Positions 1-8,297 of a DNA stretch of 64,000 nucleotides are shown piece after piece. Origin of the DNA: Pseudomonas fluorescens (GTDB taxonomy: Bacteria > Pseudomonadota > Gammaproteobacteria > Pseudomonadales > Pseudomonadaceae); contig NZ_LACC01000022.1 of assembly GCF_000967965.1 (NCBI RefSeq), positions 186,001 through 250,000 on the forward strand, read 5' to 3'. Under the pieces are notes generated by a model. It was not told the origin of the DNA. It ran no database searches and saw nothing but the letters and a program-made list of their open reading frames with translations. Each line of letters begins with the position of its first letter. Positions within the stretch are counted from its first letter, which is position 1. The position numbers were made by a program, and so were the translations under genes.

Positions 1-1
1 G

Positions 2-403
2 CTGCCGTTCTGCTCGGCGCTGTTTTTCTGCTTCTATCAACTGCTGACGCGCAAGCTCAGCGAGATTGACAGCCCGACCACCAGCAACTTTTTCGCAGGC
101 TTGTGCAACACGCTGGTGATGAGTGCGCTGGTGCCGTTCTTCTGGCAGACGCCGAACCTGGTGCATGGCGCGATGATGCTGGCGCTGGGGGCCTGCGGGA
201 TGACGGCTCACCTATTCCTGACCCAGGCGTTCCGCCTCGCGGCACCGGCACTGCTGGCGCCGTTCAGCTATTGCCAGATCATCTTCGCCGGTCTCTTGGG
301 CTGGCTGCTGTTTTCCCACACGCCGACACTGACCACCGTGCTCGGCATTGCCGTGATCTGCTGCAGCGGGTTGGTGGCCGCGTGGCAACAAAGCCGCCGC
401 TAA
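2..403 (+). CDS. DMT/EamA-family transporter, C-terminal fragment
   Basis: This is the last 133 residues of an inner-membrane drug/metabolite transporter (EamA fold); the start lies before the window. The reading frame is open from base 2 and shows several hydrophobic helices rich in Leu, Ala and Gly. The closing helix has the alternating small-residue pattern usual in the last EamA helix and ends with a short basic tail (QQSRR). EamA proteins export small metabolites or amino acids, but the substrate cannot be judged from this fragment. It faces the convergent MFS gene, with that gene's terminator between them. Confidence 0.75.
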   Translation: MPFCSALFFCFYQLLTRKLSEIDSPTTSNFFAGLCNTLVMSALVPFFWQTPNLVHGAMMLALGACGMTAHLFLTQAFRLAAPALLAPFSYCQIIFAGLLGWLLFSHTPTLTTVLGIAVICCSGLVAAWQQSRR

Positions 404-422
404 GCTGCGGTAAAACGCAGGC

Positions 423-455
423 AAAAAAAAGCGCAGACCCGAGATCGGGCCTGCG
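423..455 (-). terminator. Rho-independent terminator of the MFS gene
   Basis: Read on the minus strand, a stem pairing CGCAG/CTGCG and CCGA/TCGG is followed by a run of eight T. It lies just past the stop of the MFS transporter gene. Confidence 0.75.
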
Positions 456-466
456 TCGAGGGAACA

Positions 467-1804
467 TCAGTCTTCTATTTTCGGAATCTTGCGCGGTGCC
501 ATGAAGTACATCCAGGTCAGCGCAATGAAGTACATCGCCGGAATCATGGTGAACAGCACGGTGTAGTTGTTGTTGGTGACGGTCAGGATGTGGCCGACCA
601 ACTGGGTCATGAACATCCCGCCAATCGCCGCACACATGCCGCCGAAACCGAACACCGTACTCATCATGTGCTTGGGCGTGTAGTCCATTACCAGGCTCCA
701 GATGTTCGCGGTCCAGGCCTGGTGCGCACCGATGGCCAGGGAGATGGCGGCCACCGCGACCCACAGGTTGCTGGAGCCGGCCGCCATGATCACGCCGATG
801 ATGCAGCAGGCGAACAGGAACATGGACATCAGTCGCGCCTTGATCGGGTTGACGCCGCGACCGATCAGGAACGAGGAAAGGATGCCGCCACCAACGCTAC
901 CGAAGTCGGCAGTGAGGTAGATGATGATCAGCGGGATACCCATCTGGGTGACGTTGATGCCCAGGTTGTATTGCTGGTTGAGGAACGGCGGCAGCCAGTA
1001 CAGGTAGAACCAGAACACAGGCGCCGTCATCGAGTAGGCGAGGGCGAAGGCCCAGGTGCCGCGCATGCGCAGGATTTTCGAGAACGGCACGCGGGTTTGT
1101 TCCGGTTCGACTTCGTTCTGGATGTAGTCCAGTTCCGACTGTTTGACGCTCGGGTGGTCTTCCGGATTGAAGTACTTCAGGCCCCAGAACAGCAACCAGA
1201 TCCCGCCCAGTGCCGACATGCACAGGAACGCGGCCTGCCAGCCCCAGACGTGCAGGATCAGTGGCAGTAGCATGGGGGTGAACATCGCACCAACGTTGGT
1301 GCCGGCGTTGAAAATGCCGGTGGCCACGGCGCGCTCGCCGGCCGGGAACCACAGGCGGGTGGTTTTCACGCAAGCCGGATAGTTCGCTGCTTCGGTGAGG
1401 CCGAGGATGAAGCGGCAAACCATGAAACCGACCGCCGAAGTGGCCAGGCCGTGGGCACCGGTCGCCAGGCTCCAGAGCAGCACCGCGCAGAAGAACACGC
1501 GCTTGACGCCGACCCGGTCGATCAAGCGGCCTTGCAGCACGAAGCCGATGGCGTAGCCGACCTGGAACCAGAAGTTGATGTTGGCGTAGTCCATCGCCGT
1601 CCAGCTCATCTCCTTGGCCAGGATAGGCTGCATCACGCCCAGGGCGGCGCGGTCGATGTAGTTAAGGGTAGTGGCGAAAAACACCAGTGCCAGCATGCCC
1701 CAACGGGTTTTGCCGACTGCCATGGCGCCGCGGATTTTGTTGCCGATGCCACCGGCAGTGACGTTCATGGCCGGAGCCATGCGTGAGCTTTGGGAAGGAA
1801 TCAT
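467..1804 (-). CDS. MFS transporter, ACS family, probable quinate/shikimate uptake
   Basis: A 445-residue major-facilitator permease of the anion:cation symporter subgroup (ExuT/GudP relatives), predicted to import an organic acid with protons across the inner membrane. The N-terminal TM1 segment carries LNYIDRAALG, and later come the loop motif GRLIDRVGVKR and FILGLTEAANYPA, all typical of ACS carriers. I chose the ATG at 1804 because GGGTGG lies upstream and the residues before it (from 1933) are not membrane-like. It is divergent from quiC, and the qui genes around it make quinate or shikimate the likely substrate. That is inference from context; a related aromatic or sugar acid is possible. 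Confidence 0.8.
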   Translation of the reverse strand: MIPSQSSRMAPAMNVTAGGIGNKIRGAMAVGKTRWGMLALVFFATTLNYIDRAALGVMQPILAKEMSWTAMDYANINFWFQVGYAIGFVLQGRLIDRVGVKRVFFCAVLLWSLATGAHGLATSAVGFMVCRFILGLTEAANYPACVKTTRLWFPAGERAVATGIFNAGTNVGAMFTPMLLPLILHVWGWQAAFLCMSALGGIWLLFWGLKYFNPEDHPSVKQSELDYIQNEVEPEQTRVPFSKILRMRGTWAFALAYSMTAPVFWFYLYWLPPFLNQQYNLGINVTQMGIPLIIIYLTADFGSVGGGILSSFLIGRGVNPIKARLMSMFLFACCIIGVIMAAGSSNLWVAVAAISLAIGAHQAWTANIWSLVMDYTPKHMMSTVFGFGGMCAAIGGMFMTQLVGHILTVTNNNYTVLFTMIPAMYFIALTWMYFMAPRKIPKIED

Positions 1805-1935
1805 GTGTACCACCCGTTTTTTTGAATTTGTTATTTGGTGTTTTGGACATCGCGGCCGGTGCTGCGTGTCCGGACTTAATGTGAGGACGATGTTGGGCAG
1901 TGGACAAAAAATCGTCAATTCGCCAATCACCATTT

Positions 1936-1952
1936 TGTTCGATAATCGAACA
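1936..1952. promoter_or_regulatory. PcaR-like palindrome in the MFS/quiC divergent promoter
   Basis: TGTTCGAT and ATCGAACA form an 8-bp inverted repeat around a single A. From memory, the PcaR (IclR family) site at the P. putida pcaI promoter is GTTCGATAATCGCAC; the core here is the same except for one base in the right arm. Binding by PcaR or a relative would link the locus to protocatechuate/beta-ketoadipate control. This is inferred from similarity only. Confidence 0.55.
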
Positions 1953-1956
1953 CAAA

Positions 1957-1972
1957 ACTAACTGGGTAGTAC
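1957..1972. promoter_or_regulatory. Candidate TetR operator, site 1 (MFS/quiC promoter)
   Basis: Read on the minus strand the 16 bases are GTACTACCCAGTTAGT, a relaxed inverted repeat (ACTA..TAGT type). They match the site at 6156-6171 in front of aroQ at 13 of 16 positions. The two sites sit in the two divergent or outer promoters of the qui locus, which has one TetR gene in the middle. Confidence 0.5.
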
Positions 1973-2074
1973 ACTTTAAATTGCTCAATGCATCGCCCAG
2001 CTCAATAATCCGCTCACTCTTTTAAAAGCGGCGCAAATTCCCTGTAGCCGAAGCCTCCACCGGGAGCCGAAAAC

Positions 2075-3976
2075 ATGCAGCGTTCCATTGCCACCGTATC
2101 CTTGAGCGGTACCCTGCCGGAAAAGCTCGAAGCCATTGCCGCCGCCGGGTTCGACGGCGTCGAGATTTTCGAGAACGACCTTCTCTACTACGACGGTAGT
2201 CCGCGGGAAATTAAACAGATGTGCGCCGATCTCGGGATCGCCATCACCCTGTTTCAACCGTTCCGCGATTTCGAAGGTTGCCGCCGCGATCGCCTGTCGC
2301 GCAACCTGGAACGTGCCGAGCGCAAGTTCGACCTGATGCAGGAGCTGGGCACTGACCTGGTGCTGGTGTGCAGCAATGCCTCGGCCGAGTCCATCGGTGA
2401 TGAACAGATTCTGGTCGACGACTTGCGACTGCTGGCTGAGCACGCCGGGGCACGCGGCCTGCGCATCGGTTACGAAGCGCTGGCCTGGGGCCGGCATGTG
2501 AACACCTGGCAACAGGTGTGGAACATCGTGCGTCAGGCCGATCACCCAAGCCTCGGCGTGTTGCTGGACAGCTTTCACACCTTGTCGCTCAAGGGCGATC
2601 CAAGCGCTATCGCCGAGATTCCAGGCGACAAGATTTTCTTCGTGCAAATGGCTGACGCGCCGATCCTGGCCATGGACGTGCTGGAGTGGAGCCGGCATTT
2701 TCGCTGCTTCCCGGGCCAGGGTGAATTCGACTTGCCGGGGTTCCTCGCGCCGATCATCAAGAGCGGCTACACCGGGCCGCTGTCGCTGGAGATCTTCAAC
2801 GACGGTTTCCGCGCCGCACCGCCACGGGCCAACGCCGCCGACGGCTTACGTTCGTTGCTGTACCTGGAAGAGAAAACCCGCGAGCGTCTGGCGCAGGAGG
2901 CCACGCCTGCGGCCAACTCCGAGATTCTGTTCGAAACGCCCAAGGCCAGTGAGTACAACGGCATCGAGTTCCTGGAGTTTGCCGTGGACGAAAGCCTCGG
3001 CGCCAAGCTCGCCCATTGGCTGGAGCGACTGGGCTTCGTCAAGGCCGGGCAGCATCGCTCCAAGAGCGTCAGTCTGATGCGCCAAGGCGATATCAACCTG
3101 ATCCTCAACTCCGAGCCTTACTCGTTCGGCCACAGCTTTTTCGAAGCCCACGGCCCTTCGTTGTGCGCTACCGCCGTGCGGGTCAAGGACAGCGCCAGCG
3201 CGCTGGCCCGCGCCGTGGCCTACAAGGGCCAGCCCTATCGCGGGCTGGTGGGCCCCAATGAACTGGAACTGGCGGCGGTGCGTGCGCCGGATGGCAGCCT
3301 GATCTATCTGGTGGACCAGGATGCCGACGTCTACGGCACCGACTTCAATCTGCTGGCGGATGCGCCGGTCAGCGGTGGCCTCAAGCGCATCGACCACATG
3401 GCCATGGCGCTGCCGGCCGACAGCCTCGACAGTTGGGTACTGTTCTATAAGAGCCTGCTGGATTTCGAGGCGGACGATGAAGTCGTGCTGCCGGATCCTT
3501 ATGGCCTGGTGAAGAGCCGTGCCTTGCGCAGTCGCGACAGTTCGATCCGCCTGCCACTGAACATTTCCGAGAACCGCAACACCGCGATCTCACATGCGCT
3601 GTCGAGTTATCGCGGTTCCGGTGTGCATCACATCGCGTTTGATTGTGATGACATCTTTGCCCAGGTCAGCCGTGCAAAAGAGGCGGGCGTGCCGCTGTTG
3701 GATATCCCGCTCAACTACTACGATGACCTGGCGGCGCGGTTCGATTTCGACGACGAGTTCCTCAGCGAACTGGCCTACTACAATGTGTTGTACGACCGCG
3801 ATGCTCAGGGCGGTGAGCTGTTTCATGTGTACACCGAGCCGTTCGAGGGGCGATTCTTCTTCGAGATCATCCAGCGTAAAAACGGTTATGCCGGCTACGG
3901 CGCGGCCAACGTCGCGGTGCGCCTGGCGGCCATGGCCAAATCCCGTAGCGGCGCATTGCGCCAGGCGAAGTTGTAG
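2075..3976 (+). CDS. quiC: QuiC-type 3-dehydroshikimate dehydratase fused to an HPPD-like domain
   Basis: This 633-residue enzyme converts 3-dehydroshikimate to protocatechuate in quinate/shikimate catabolism. Residues 1 to about 265 form a xylose-isomerase-like TIM barrel with metal ligands Glu134, Asp165, Gln191 and Glu239 and a nearby His168. Residues about 290 to 620 form a vicinal-oxygen-chelate unit resembling 4-hydroxyphenylpyruvate dioxygenase, with His441, His519 and Glu597 in the positions of its iron triad. The length and domain order match the P. putida QuiC1 type. GGGAG lies 8 bases before the ATG. It is divergent from the MFS gene and followed by tetR after about 100 bases. The function of the C-terminal half in this family is not known to me. 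Confidence 0.9.
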   Translation: MQRSIATVSLSGTLPEKLEAIAAAGFDGVEIFENDLLYYDGSPREIKQMCADLGIAITLFQPFRDFEGCRRDRLSRNLERAERKFDLMQELGTDLVLVCSNASAESIGDEQILVDDLRLLAEHAGARGLRIGYEALAWGRHVNTWQQVWNIVRQADHPSLGVLLDSFHTLSLKGDPSAIAEIPGDKIFFVQMADAPILAMDVLEWSRHFRCFPGQGEFDLPGFLAPIIKSGYTGPLSLEIFNDGFRAAPPRANAADGLRSLLYLEEKTRERLAQEATPAANSEILFETPKASEYNGIEFLEFAVDESLGAKLAHWLERLGFVKAGQHRSKSVSLMRQGDINLILNSEPYSFGHSFFEAHGPSLCATAVRVKDSASALARAVAYKGQPYRGLVGPNELELAAVRAPDGSLIYLVDQDADVYGTDFNLLADAPVSGGLKRIDHMAMALPADSLDSWVLFYKSLLDFEADDEVVLPDPYGLVKSRALRSRDSSIRLPLNISENRNTAISHALSSYRGSGVHHIAFDCDDIFAQVSRAKEAGVPLLDIPLNYYDDLAARFDFDDEFLSELAYYNVLYDRDAQGGELFHVYTEPFEGRFFFEIIQRKNGYAGYGAANVAVRLAAMAKSRSGALRQAKL

Positions 3977-4078
3977 GAAATTCGTAAACGCGGGATTAAA
4001 CGTGGGCCGCGCGGCTTCCTTCGCCGTGCCGCGCAGCCCATAATCGCCAGCCTGTGCAGTGATGGCCGTGAGCCCGCA

Positions 4079-4756
4079 ATGACAATGACTTCAGAACTCC
4101 CCGCAGCCTCCGTAGAACCTGGTATCGAGCCGCGCAAGAGTCGCAAGAACAACCCGGAAAAGACCCGCGAAAACATCCTGCAGGAGGCGATCGTCGAGTT
4201 CGTCCAACAGGGGCTTTCCGGGGCGCGCGTCGATGCCATCGCCGAGCGCATCCACACCTCCAAGCGCATGATCTATTACTACTTCGGCAGTAAGGAGCAG
4301 CTCTACGTCGAGGTGCTGGAGAAACTCTACGGCGATATCCGCAACACCGAAAATCGCCTGCACCTGGCGGAACTGGCGCCGGTCGAAGCCATTCGGCGGC
4401 TGGTGGAGTTCACCTTCGATCACCATGATCGCAACGTGGATTTTGTGCGCATCGTCAGTATCGAGAACATTCACAACGCCGAGTACGTGAAGCGCTCCGA
4501 TGCGATCAAGGCGATGAACAACACTATCCTCGATTCACTGGGCGAGATTCTGCGCCGCGGCGCCGAGCAAGGGCTGTTCCGTACCGGTCTTGATCCGCTG
4601 GATGTGCATCTGCTGATCAGTTCGTTCTGCTTCTATCGCGTCTCGAACCGCCACACCTTTGGTGAGATTTTTCAGATCGACCTGCCGGATGAATGCATCA
4701 AGCAGCGTCATCGGGAGATGATTTGCGAGTCGGTTCTGCGGTACCTGCAAGCCTGA
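4079..4756 (+). CDS. TetR/AcrR-family regulator of the qui locus
   Basis: A 225-residue one-domain repressor. The helix-turn-helix lies at about residues 33-72 and ends in the family signature MIYYYFGSKEQLY. The remaining about 145 residues form the ligand-binding half. About 20 charged, proline-rich residues precede the HTH, so the ATG at 4085 is an alternative start; the ribosome site for either is weak. Its position between quiC and the aroQ-dehydrogenase pair suggests control of both by quinate, shikimate or dehydroshikimate. The two related 16-base sites at 1957 and 6156 are candidate operators. The ligand and targets are inferred. Confidence 0.85.
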   Translation: MTMTSELPAASVEPGIEPRKSRKNNPEKTRENILQEAIVEFVQQGLSGARVDAIAERIHTSKRMIYYYFGSKEQLYVEVLEKLYGDIRNTENRLHLAELAPVEAIRRLVEFTFDHHDRNVDFVRIVSIENIHNAEYVKRSDAIKAMNNTILDSLGEILRRGAEQGLFRTGLDPLDVHLLISSFCFYRVSNRHTFGEIFQIDLPDECIKQRHREMICESVLRYLQA

Positions 4757-4761
4757 GGCGT

Positions 4762-4784
4762 GGTGAGGGGGTTGCCCCCTCACC
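4762..4784. terminator. Hairpin between convergent tetR and dehydrogenase genes
   Basis: GGTGAGGGG and CCCCTCACC pair perfectly around a 5-base loop. There is no clear T run. The stem resembles one arm of the REP pair at 13339-13473, so it may be a REP-derived terminator serving both convergent genes. Confidence 0.55.
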
Positions 4785-4792
4785 TCAGTCAT

Positions 4793-5647
4793 TCAGTCAT
4801 TCATGCTCTGGAAATGTTCAAGCATCCGCTGGGCATCCGGCACCACGCCGCTGAACAACTCGAACGCCTTCACCGCCTGAAACACCGCCATGTTGCCGCC
4901 GTCCAGCGTCCGGCAACCGAGGGCGCGGGCGTTGCGCAGCAGTTCGGTTTCCAGCGGGAAGTAGACGATCTCCGCTACCCACAGTTCGGCCCGCAGCAGC
5001 TCCACCGGCACTGGCATGCCTGGCAGCTTTTTCATACCCATCGGCGTGGTGTTCACCAGGCCGTCAGCTTGGGCCATGGCGTTGGGCAGGTCATACCCGG
5101 CCACCGCTCGAGCGACGCCGAAATGCTGATTGAGATTGTCAGCCAGATCCTGGGCGCGGCGGATGTCCACGTCAAAAATGCTTAGCTGTTGTACGCCTTC
5201 GCTCAACAACGCGTGGGCCACCGCTGCACCTGCGCCGCCGGCGCCCATTTGTACGACACGTTCAACGGCAACGCCCTTCAAGCCCCGGCGAAAACCCTCG
5301 GCAAAGCCCAGGCAATCGGTGTTGTGGCCGATGCGTTTGCCATCCTTGAGCACCACCGTGTTGACCGCACCAATACCGCGGGCCTCCGGCGAGAGTTCGT
5401 CGAGCAGCGGGATGATCGCTTGCTTGCATGGAAAGGTGATGTTCAGCCCGGTGTAGTTCATGCGCTCGGCAGCCATCAACAGGTCGGGCAGGGCGTTGCT
5501 GTCGAGCTTCAACTGATCAAGATCGATCAGGCGATAGAGGTAGCGCAGTCCCTGGGCATCGCCTTCATGCTCGTGCATGGCTGGTGTGCGGGAAGCCTGG
5601 ATGCCGGCGCCAATCAGCCCGGCCAGTATCACGTGGGTCTGAGTCAC
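4793..5647 (-). CDS. Shikimate/quinate dehydrogenase, NAD-type (AroE superfamily)
   Basis: A 284-residue cytoplasmic dehydrogenase that interconverts shikimate (and perhaps quinate) with the 3-dehydro compounds. The substrate loop is [11 protein letters not shown] at 19-29, as in catabolic QsuD/RifI2-type enzymes and unlike the SxSPxxHN loop of biosynthetic AroE. The catalytic pair is Lys75 and Asp111, and the nucleotide loop is GAGGAG at 136-140. The second strand ends in FDVD (Asp159), where NADP enzymes carry NRT, so NAD is the likely cofactor. The start is a GTG at 5647 that overlaps the aroQ stop (GTGA), implying translational coupling. It acts with AroQ and QuiC. Confidence 0.85.
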   Translation of the reverse strand: MTQTHVILAGLIGAGIQASRTPAMHEHEGDAQGLRYLYRLIDLDQLKLDSNALPDLLMAAERMNYTGLNITFPCKQAIIPLLDELSPEARGIGAVNTVVLKDGKRIGHNTDCLGFAEGFRRGLKGVAVERVVQMGAGGAGAAVAHALLSEGVQQLSIFDVDIRRAQDLADNLNQHFGVARAVAGYDLPNAMAQADGLVNTTPMGMKKLPGMPVPVELLRAELWVAEIVYFPLETELLRNARALGCRTLDGGNMAVFQAVKAFELFSGVVPDAQRMLEHFQSMND

Positions 5648-6093
5648 GGCGAGCACCCCTTCAAACGATGACTGAAGTGTTCCAGCGCCAGGCGATAGCC
5701 ATGACTGCCAAAACCGGCCATCACCGCCGTTGCAATGGCGGATACGAACGAGTGGTGGCGGAAGGGCTCGCGGGCGTGCACGTTGGACAGGTGGACTTCG
5801 ATCACCGGCAGTTCGCTGGCGACCAGGGCGTCGCGGATGGCGACCGAGGTATGAGTCCACGCGGCAGGATTGATGACGATCCCGGCGCAGCGACCGCGGG
5901 CGGCGTGAATCCAGTCGAGCAATTCGCCTTCATGGTTGGTCTGGCGAAACTCCACTGCCAGGCCAAATTCTTCGGCGCTACGTGCGCACAGGGTCGAAAT
6001 GTCTGCCAGGGTTTCGTGGCCGTAAGTCGCCGGTTCACGGGTGCCGAGCAGGTTCAGGTTCGGGCCGTTGAGCACCAGAACGATAGGGGACAT
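5644..6093 (-). CDS. aroQ: Type II 3-dehydroquinate dehydratase
   Basis: A 149-residue dodecameric-type dehydroquinase that converts 3-dehydroquinate to 3-dehydroshikimate. The N-terminus [16 protein letters not shown] holds the lid residues Arg19 and catalytic Tyr24; Asn75, His81, Glu99 and His101 complete the usual active site. Type II enzymes can serve biosynthesis or catabolism. Linkage to a QsuD-like dehydrogenase and quiC points to the catabolic role here. The stop codon overlaps the GTG of the downstream dehydrogenase. The promoter region at 6094-6233 carries the palindromic operator candidate. Confidence 0.93.
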   Translation of the reverse strand: MSPIVLVLNGPNLNLLGTREPATYGHETLADISTLCARSAEEFGLAVEFRQTNHEGELLDWIHAARGRCAGIVINPAAWTHTSVAIRDALVASELPVIEVHLSNVHAREPFRHHSFVSAIATAVMAGFGSHGYRLALEHFSHRLKGCSP

Positions 6094-6155
6094 CGGAATC
6101 TCTCCACTTATTATTTTTGGAATCGGCCGAGGATCCCGGCCTGTGGAGATAAATT

Positions 6156-6171
6156 GTACTAACTAGTTAAT
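6156..6171. promoter_or_regulatory. Candidate TetR operator, site 2 (aroQ promoter)
   Basis: GTACTAACTAGTTAAT contains the perfect 10-base palindrome TAACTAGTTA (6160-6169). It matches the site upstream of quiC/MFS at 13 of 16 positions and lies 63 bases upstream of the aroQ start, where a repressor could block transcription. Confidence 0.55.
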
Positions 6172-6233
6172 TTGGTCAATTGGAGTGAAGGCACGCTGAC
6201 GGGTTGTGGGCGGTGATCGGACACTTTCGGTGT

Positions 6234-7145
6234 TCAGCGCGGCAAATGCTCCACCAGAAAATCAATGAACGCCCTCAAGCGTAGCGGTACATGGCGACTT
6301 TGCGGGTACAGCAAGGTAAACGGCCGGGAGCGCCCGCCATAGGGCTTGAGCACTTCCACCAGCGAGCCGTCGGCCAGTTCCTTTTCCACGATAAAACGAT
6401 AGGTCTGAAACAACCCCGCCCCGTGTTTGGCCAAGGTGACACCGCCCAGTACATCGTCGGAACAACTGAGGCTGCCCTCGGCGAGAATTTCCCGGGGTAC
6501 GCCTTCATCGTTGAACAACCAGGCAATACGCCGGCCGCTGCTGGGCAATTCGTACTGAATGCACTCGTGGTTTTCGAGGTCGTCGAGGGTTTGCGGAGTG
6601 CCGGCCCGTTTCAGGTAGTCGGGGCTGGCGATCATCACCAGGGCAGCATCTTCCAACGGGCGGGCGATCAGGCCGGAATCCGGGATGGCTCGCACGCGAA
6701 TCGCCATGTCGTAGCCTTCGCCGACGAAATCGATGTTGCGATTGCTGATGTGCGACTCGACCTTCACCGCCGGATAGCGCGCCCGAAATTCGGGCAACAA
6801 AGGCAGGATTCGATGATGCGCGTAGGTGGTCGGAATACTGATGCGCAAGGTGCCGGACGGCACTTGCTGCTGGCCCATCACCTCGCGCTGGGCCTCGATC
6901 AGTTGCGCCAGGGCCAGGCGGCACTCCTCGTAATAGCGACGACCACTGTCGGTCAGCTTCACGCTGCGGGTGGTGCGCGCAAACAGACGCACGCCCAGGC
7001 GCTCCTCCATGCGCGACACCGAACGGCTCACGGCAGCTGGGGTGACACCCGCCACCAGCGCCGCGGCAGTAAAACTGCCGGCCTCGGCGGCCAGGCAAAA
7101 CAGCTCAATGCTGCCCAACTGAAGATCTTCGAATTGTCGCTGCAT
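6234..7145 (-). CDS. LysR-family transcriptional regulator
   Basis: A 303-residue LTTR. The N-terminal winged helix-turn-helix (about 12-70) contains SFTAAALVAGVTPAAVSRSVSRMEE, a canonical LysR recognition helix shown here only as its key segment around residues 24-48. Residues about 95 to 300 form the periplasmic-binding-protein-like effector domain, of the CrgA/DsdC-related type. It is in the same orientation as aroQ, but the 140-base gap holds the aroQ promoter, so it is transcribed separately upstream. Its target is unknown; it may regulate the adjacent qui genes or be unrelated. Confidence 0.85.
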   Translation of the reverse strand: MQRQFEDLQLGSIELFCLAAEAGSFTAAALVAGVTPAAVSRSVSRMEERLGVRLFARTTRSVKLTDSGRRYYEECRLALAQLIEAQREVMGQQQVPSGTLRISIPTTYAHHRILPLLPEFRARYPAVKVESHISNRNIDFVGEGYDMAIRVRAIPDSGLIARPLEDAALVMIASPDYLKRAGTPQTLDDLENHECIQYELPSSGRRIAWLFNDEGVPREILAEGSLSCSDDVLGGVTLAKHGAGLFQTYRFIVEKELADGSLVEVLKPYGGRSRPFTLLYPQSRHVPLRLRAFIDFLVEHLPR

Positions 7146-7334
7146 GATTGATTACACCGGGGATCAGATGAAGTACCTGGATTAGTATTTATCAGGTGCC
7201 AGCGCCGTAATGAAAGGATTCCTTACCATTGCGCGCGGTGTTCCGCAGGGCTGGGTAACGGCAGGACACTAGTCTGAGGACGGAAGAAGTGATTCGACGG
7301 CCATTGCCAACGGTCGGATTTTCCAGAGAATGTC

Positions 7335-7348
7335 GAATCCTCGGATTC
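7335..7348. promoter_or_regulatory. Perfect inverted repeat before the DUF4160 gene
   Basis: GAATCC and GGATTC pair around TC, 24 bases before the ATG. A second repeat, CTAAC (7355-7359) with GTTAG (7366-7370), directly abuts the start codon and covers the ribosome-site region. Small gene pairs often autoregulate from such sites; this is inference. Confidence 0.4.
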
Positions 7349-7371
7349 ATTAACCTAACGGATGGGTTAGC

Positions 7372-7800
7372 ATGAAGGTATGCAATTACAAAGGACTGTC
7401 GGTAGTGATCATGTTGCGAGACGAGCATTGTCCGCCTCATGCGCATGTGGAGGCCGGTACGTGGAGTGCGAGATTCAGGTTCTGCTTTTGGCACAACGGT
7501 GTCGAGCTCTGGGATGTAGTTCCGCTTTCGCGTCGGCCACCGTTGGCGGTGCTTGAGGGATTGCGCCAATCGCTCCAGCAACCTGCCCATTTGCGGCGCG
7601 CCCGGGGCATCTGGTGGCGAAAGTTACAAACGGCCTGTCTTGATAATCAATTGTGGGACTGGCAAAGCAACGAAGTCGTTGTGGTGAAAAGGGTTGTCAG
7701 TACCACCAACATGATTGGATCGGCTTGCTACGAACCCGAATCGAACAAGACGTTGCTGTCCCTGATAGGCACACAGGAAGGTGTGGAGATCGAGTTATGA
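7372..7800 (+). CDS. DUF4160-domain protein with C-terminal extension
   Basis: A 142-residue protein. The N-terminal 95 residues fit the DUF4160 family, marked by the motif PPHAHVEAG at about 21-29 and by alternating Leu/Trp in the later helix. Family members are usually near 80-100 residues, so the last 45-60 residues, beginning around VVVVKRVVS, are an extension I do not recognise. The stop codon overlaps the ATG of the next gene (ATGA), so the two are translationally coupled. DUF4160 and DUF2442 genes commonly occur as pairs and have been suggested to be toxin-antitoxin-like, but no activity is established. The region is visibly less GC-rich than its neighbours. Confidence 0.7.
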   Translation: MKVCNYKGLSVVIMLRDEHCPPHAHVEAGTWSARFRFCFWHNGVELWDVVPLSRRPPLAVLEGLRQSLQQPAHLRRARGIWWRKLQTACLDNQLWDWQSNEVVVVKRVVSTTNMIGSACYEPESNKTLLSLIGTQEGVEIEL

Positions 7801-8243
7801 AAACGATAAAAGCCAAGGTTCAGGCCGATAATCCCGTAACGGAAAGTAGCCTGGACAAAGCCATTGAACGTGGCGAATTACGTAGAAAAAATAGCCTGCA
7901 GGCGACAGCGGTTACCTACCAGCCCCCCTGCCTGGCTGTCAGCTTCGAAGACGGCAGCGGCGTATTGTTGCCCGTGGCCAACTATCCGGAGTTCGATGAT
8001 TTTGAGGGCGGGGACTTCGCCAGTCTGACTGTCGGCTATGCGGGTACTGCCCTATGCCATGAAGGCAAGGACCTGCATGTATCCATCGCCGGGATGATTT
8101 CTGCGAGCAAGTCGCTGATGGCCATGGCGGCCTCGGTCGTCGCTTCGCGCAATGGTCGTCAGAGCAGCGCCGCAAAGTCTGAAGCCGCGCGGGCCAACGG
8201 CAGGAAAGGCGGGCGCCCGCGCAAGGTCGATGTTGTCTTGTAA
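7797..8243 (+). CDS. DUF2442-domain protein with AT-hook-like tail
   Basis: A 148-residue partner of the preceding DUF4160 gene. The middle of the protein, with the strand-rich segment VSFEDGSGVLLPVANYPEF (about 43-61), resembles DUF2442, where the family has a small beta fold linked to a helix. The C-terminus is basic and contains GRKGGRPRKV (about 135-144), which looks like an AT-hook that could contact the DNA minor groove. It could therefore be the DNA-binding, antitoxin-like member of the pair. The ATG at 7797 overlaps the upstream stop. Its function is inferred only. Confidence 0.7.
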   Translation: MKTIKAKVQADNPVTESSLDKAIERGELRRKNSLQATAVTYQPPCLAVSFEDGSGVLLPVANYPEFDDFEGGDFASLTVGYAGTALCHEGKDLHVSIAGMISASKSLMAMAASVVASRNGRQSSAAKSEAARANGRKGGRPRKVDVVL

Positions 8244-8251
8244 ACGCCCAC

Positions 8252-8280
8252 AAAAAAGCCGTCGTGAAGACGGCTTTTTT
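8252..8280. terminator. Bidirectional Rho-independent terminator
   Basis: AAAAAAGCCGTC, a GTGAA loop, then GACGGCTTTTTT. The A and T runs on both sides let it serve both the DUF2442 gene and the convergent trmA. Confidence 0.85.
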
Positions 8281-8297
8281 GTGCCTGGCAGGCGCCA

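Noticed and set aside
7153-7371. Hidden gene between lysR and the DUF4160 gene
   Set aside because: Short frames here lack ribosome sites or family patterns; only the inverted repeats were kept.
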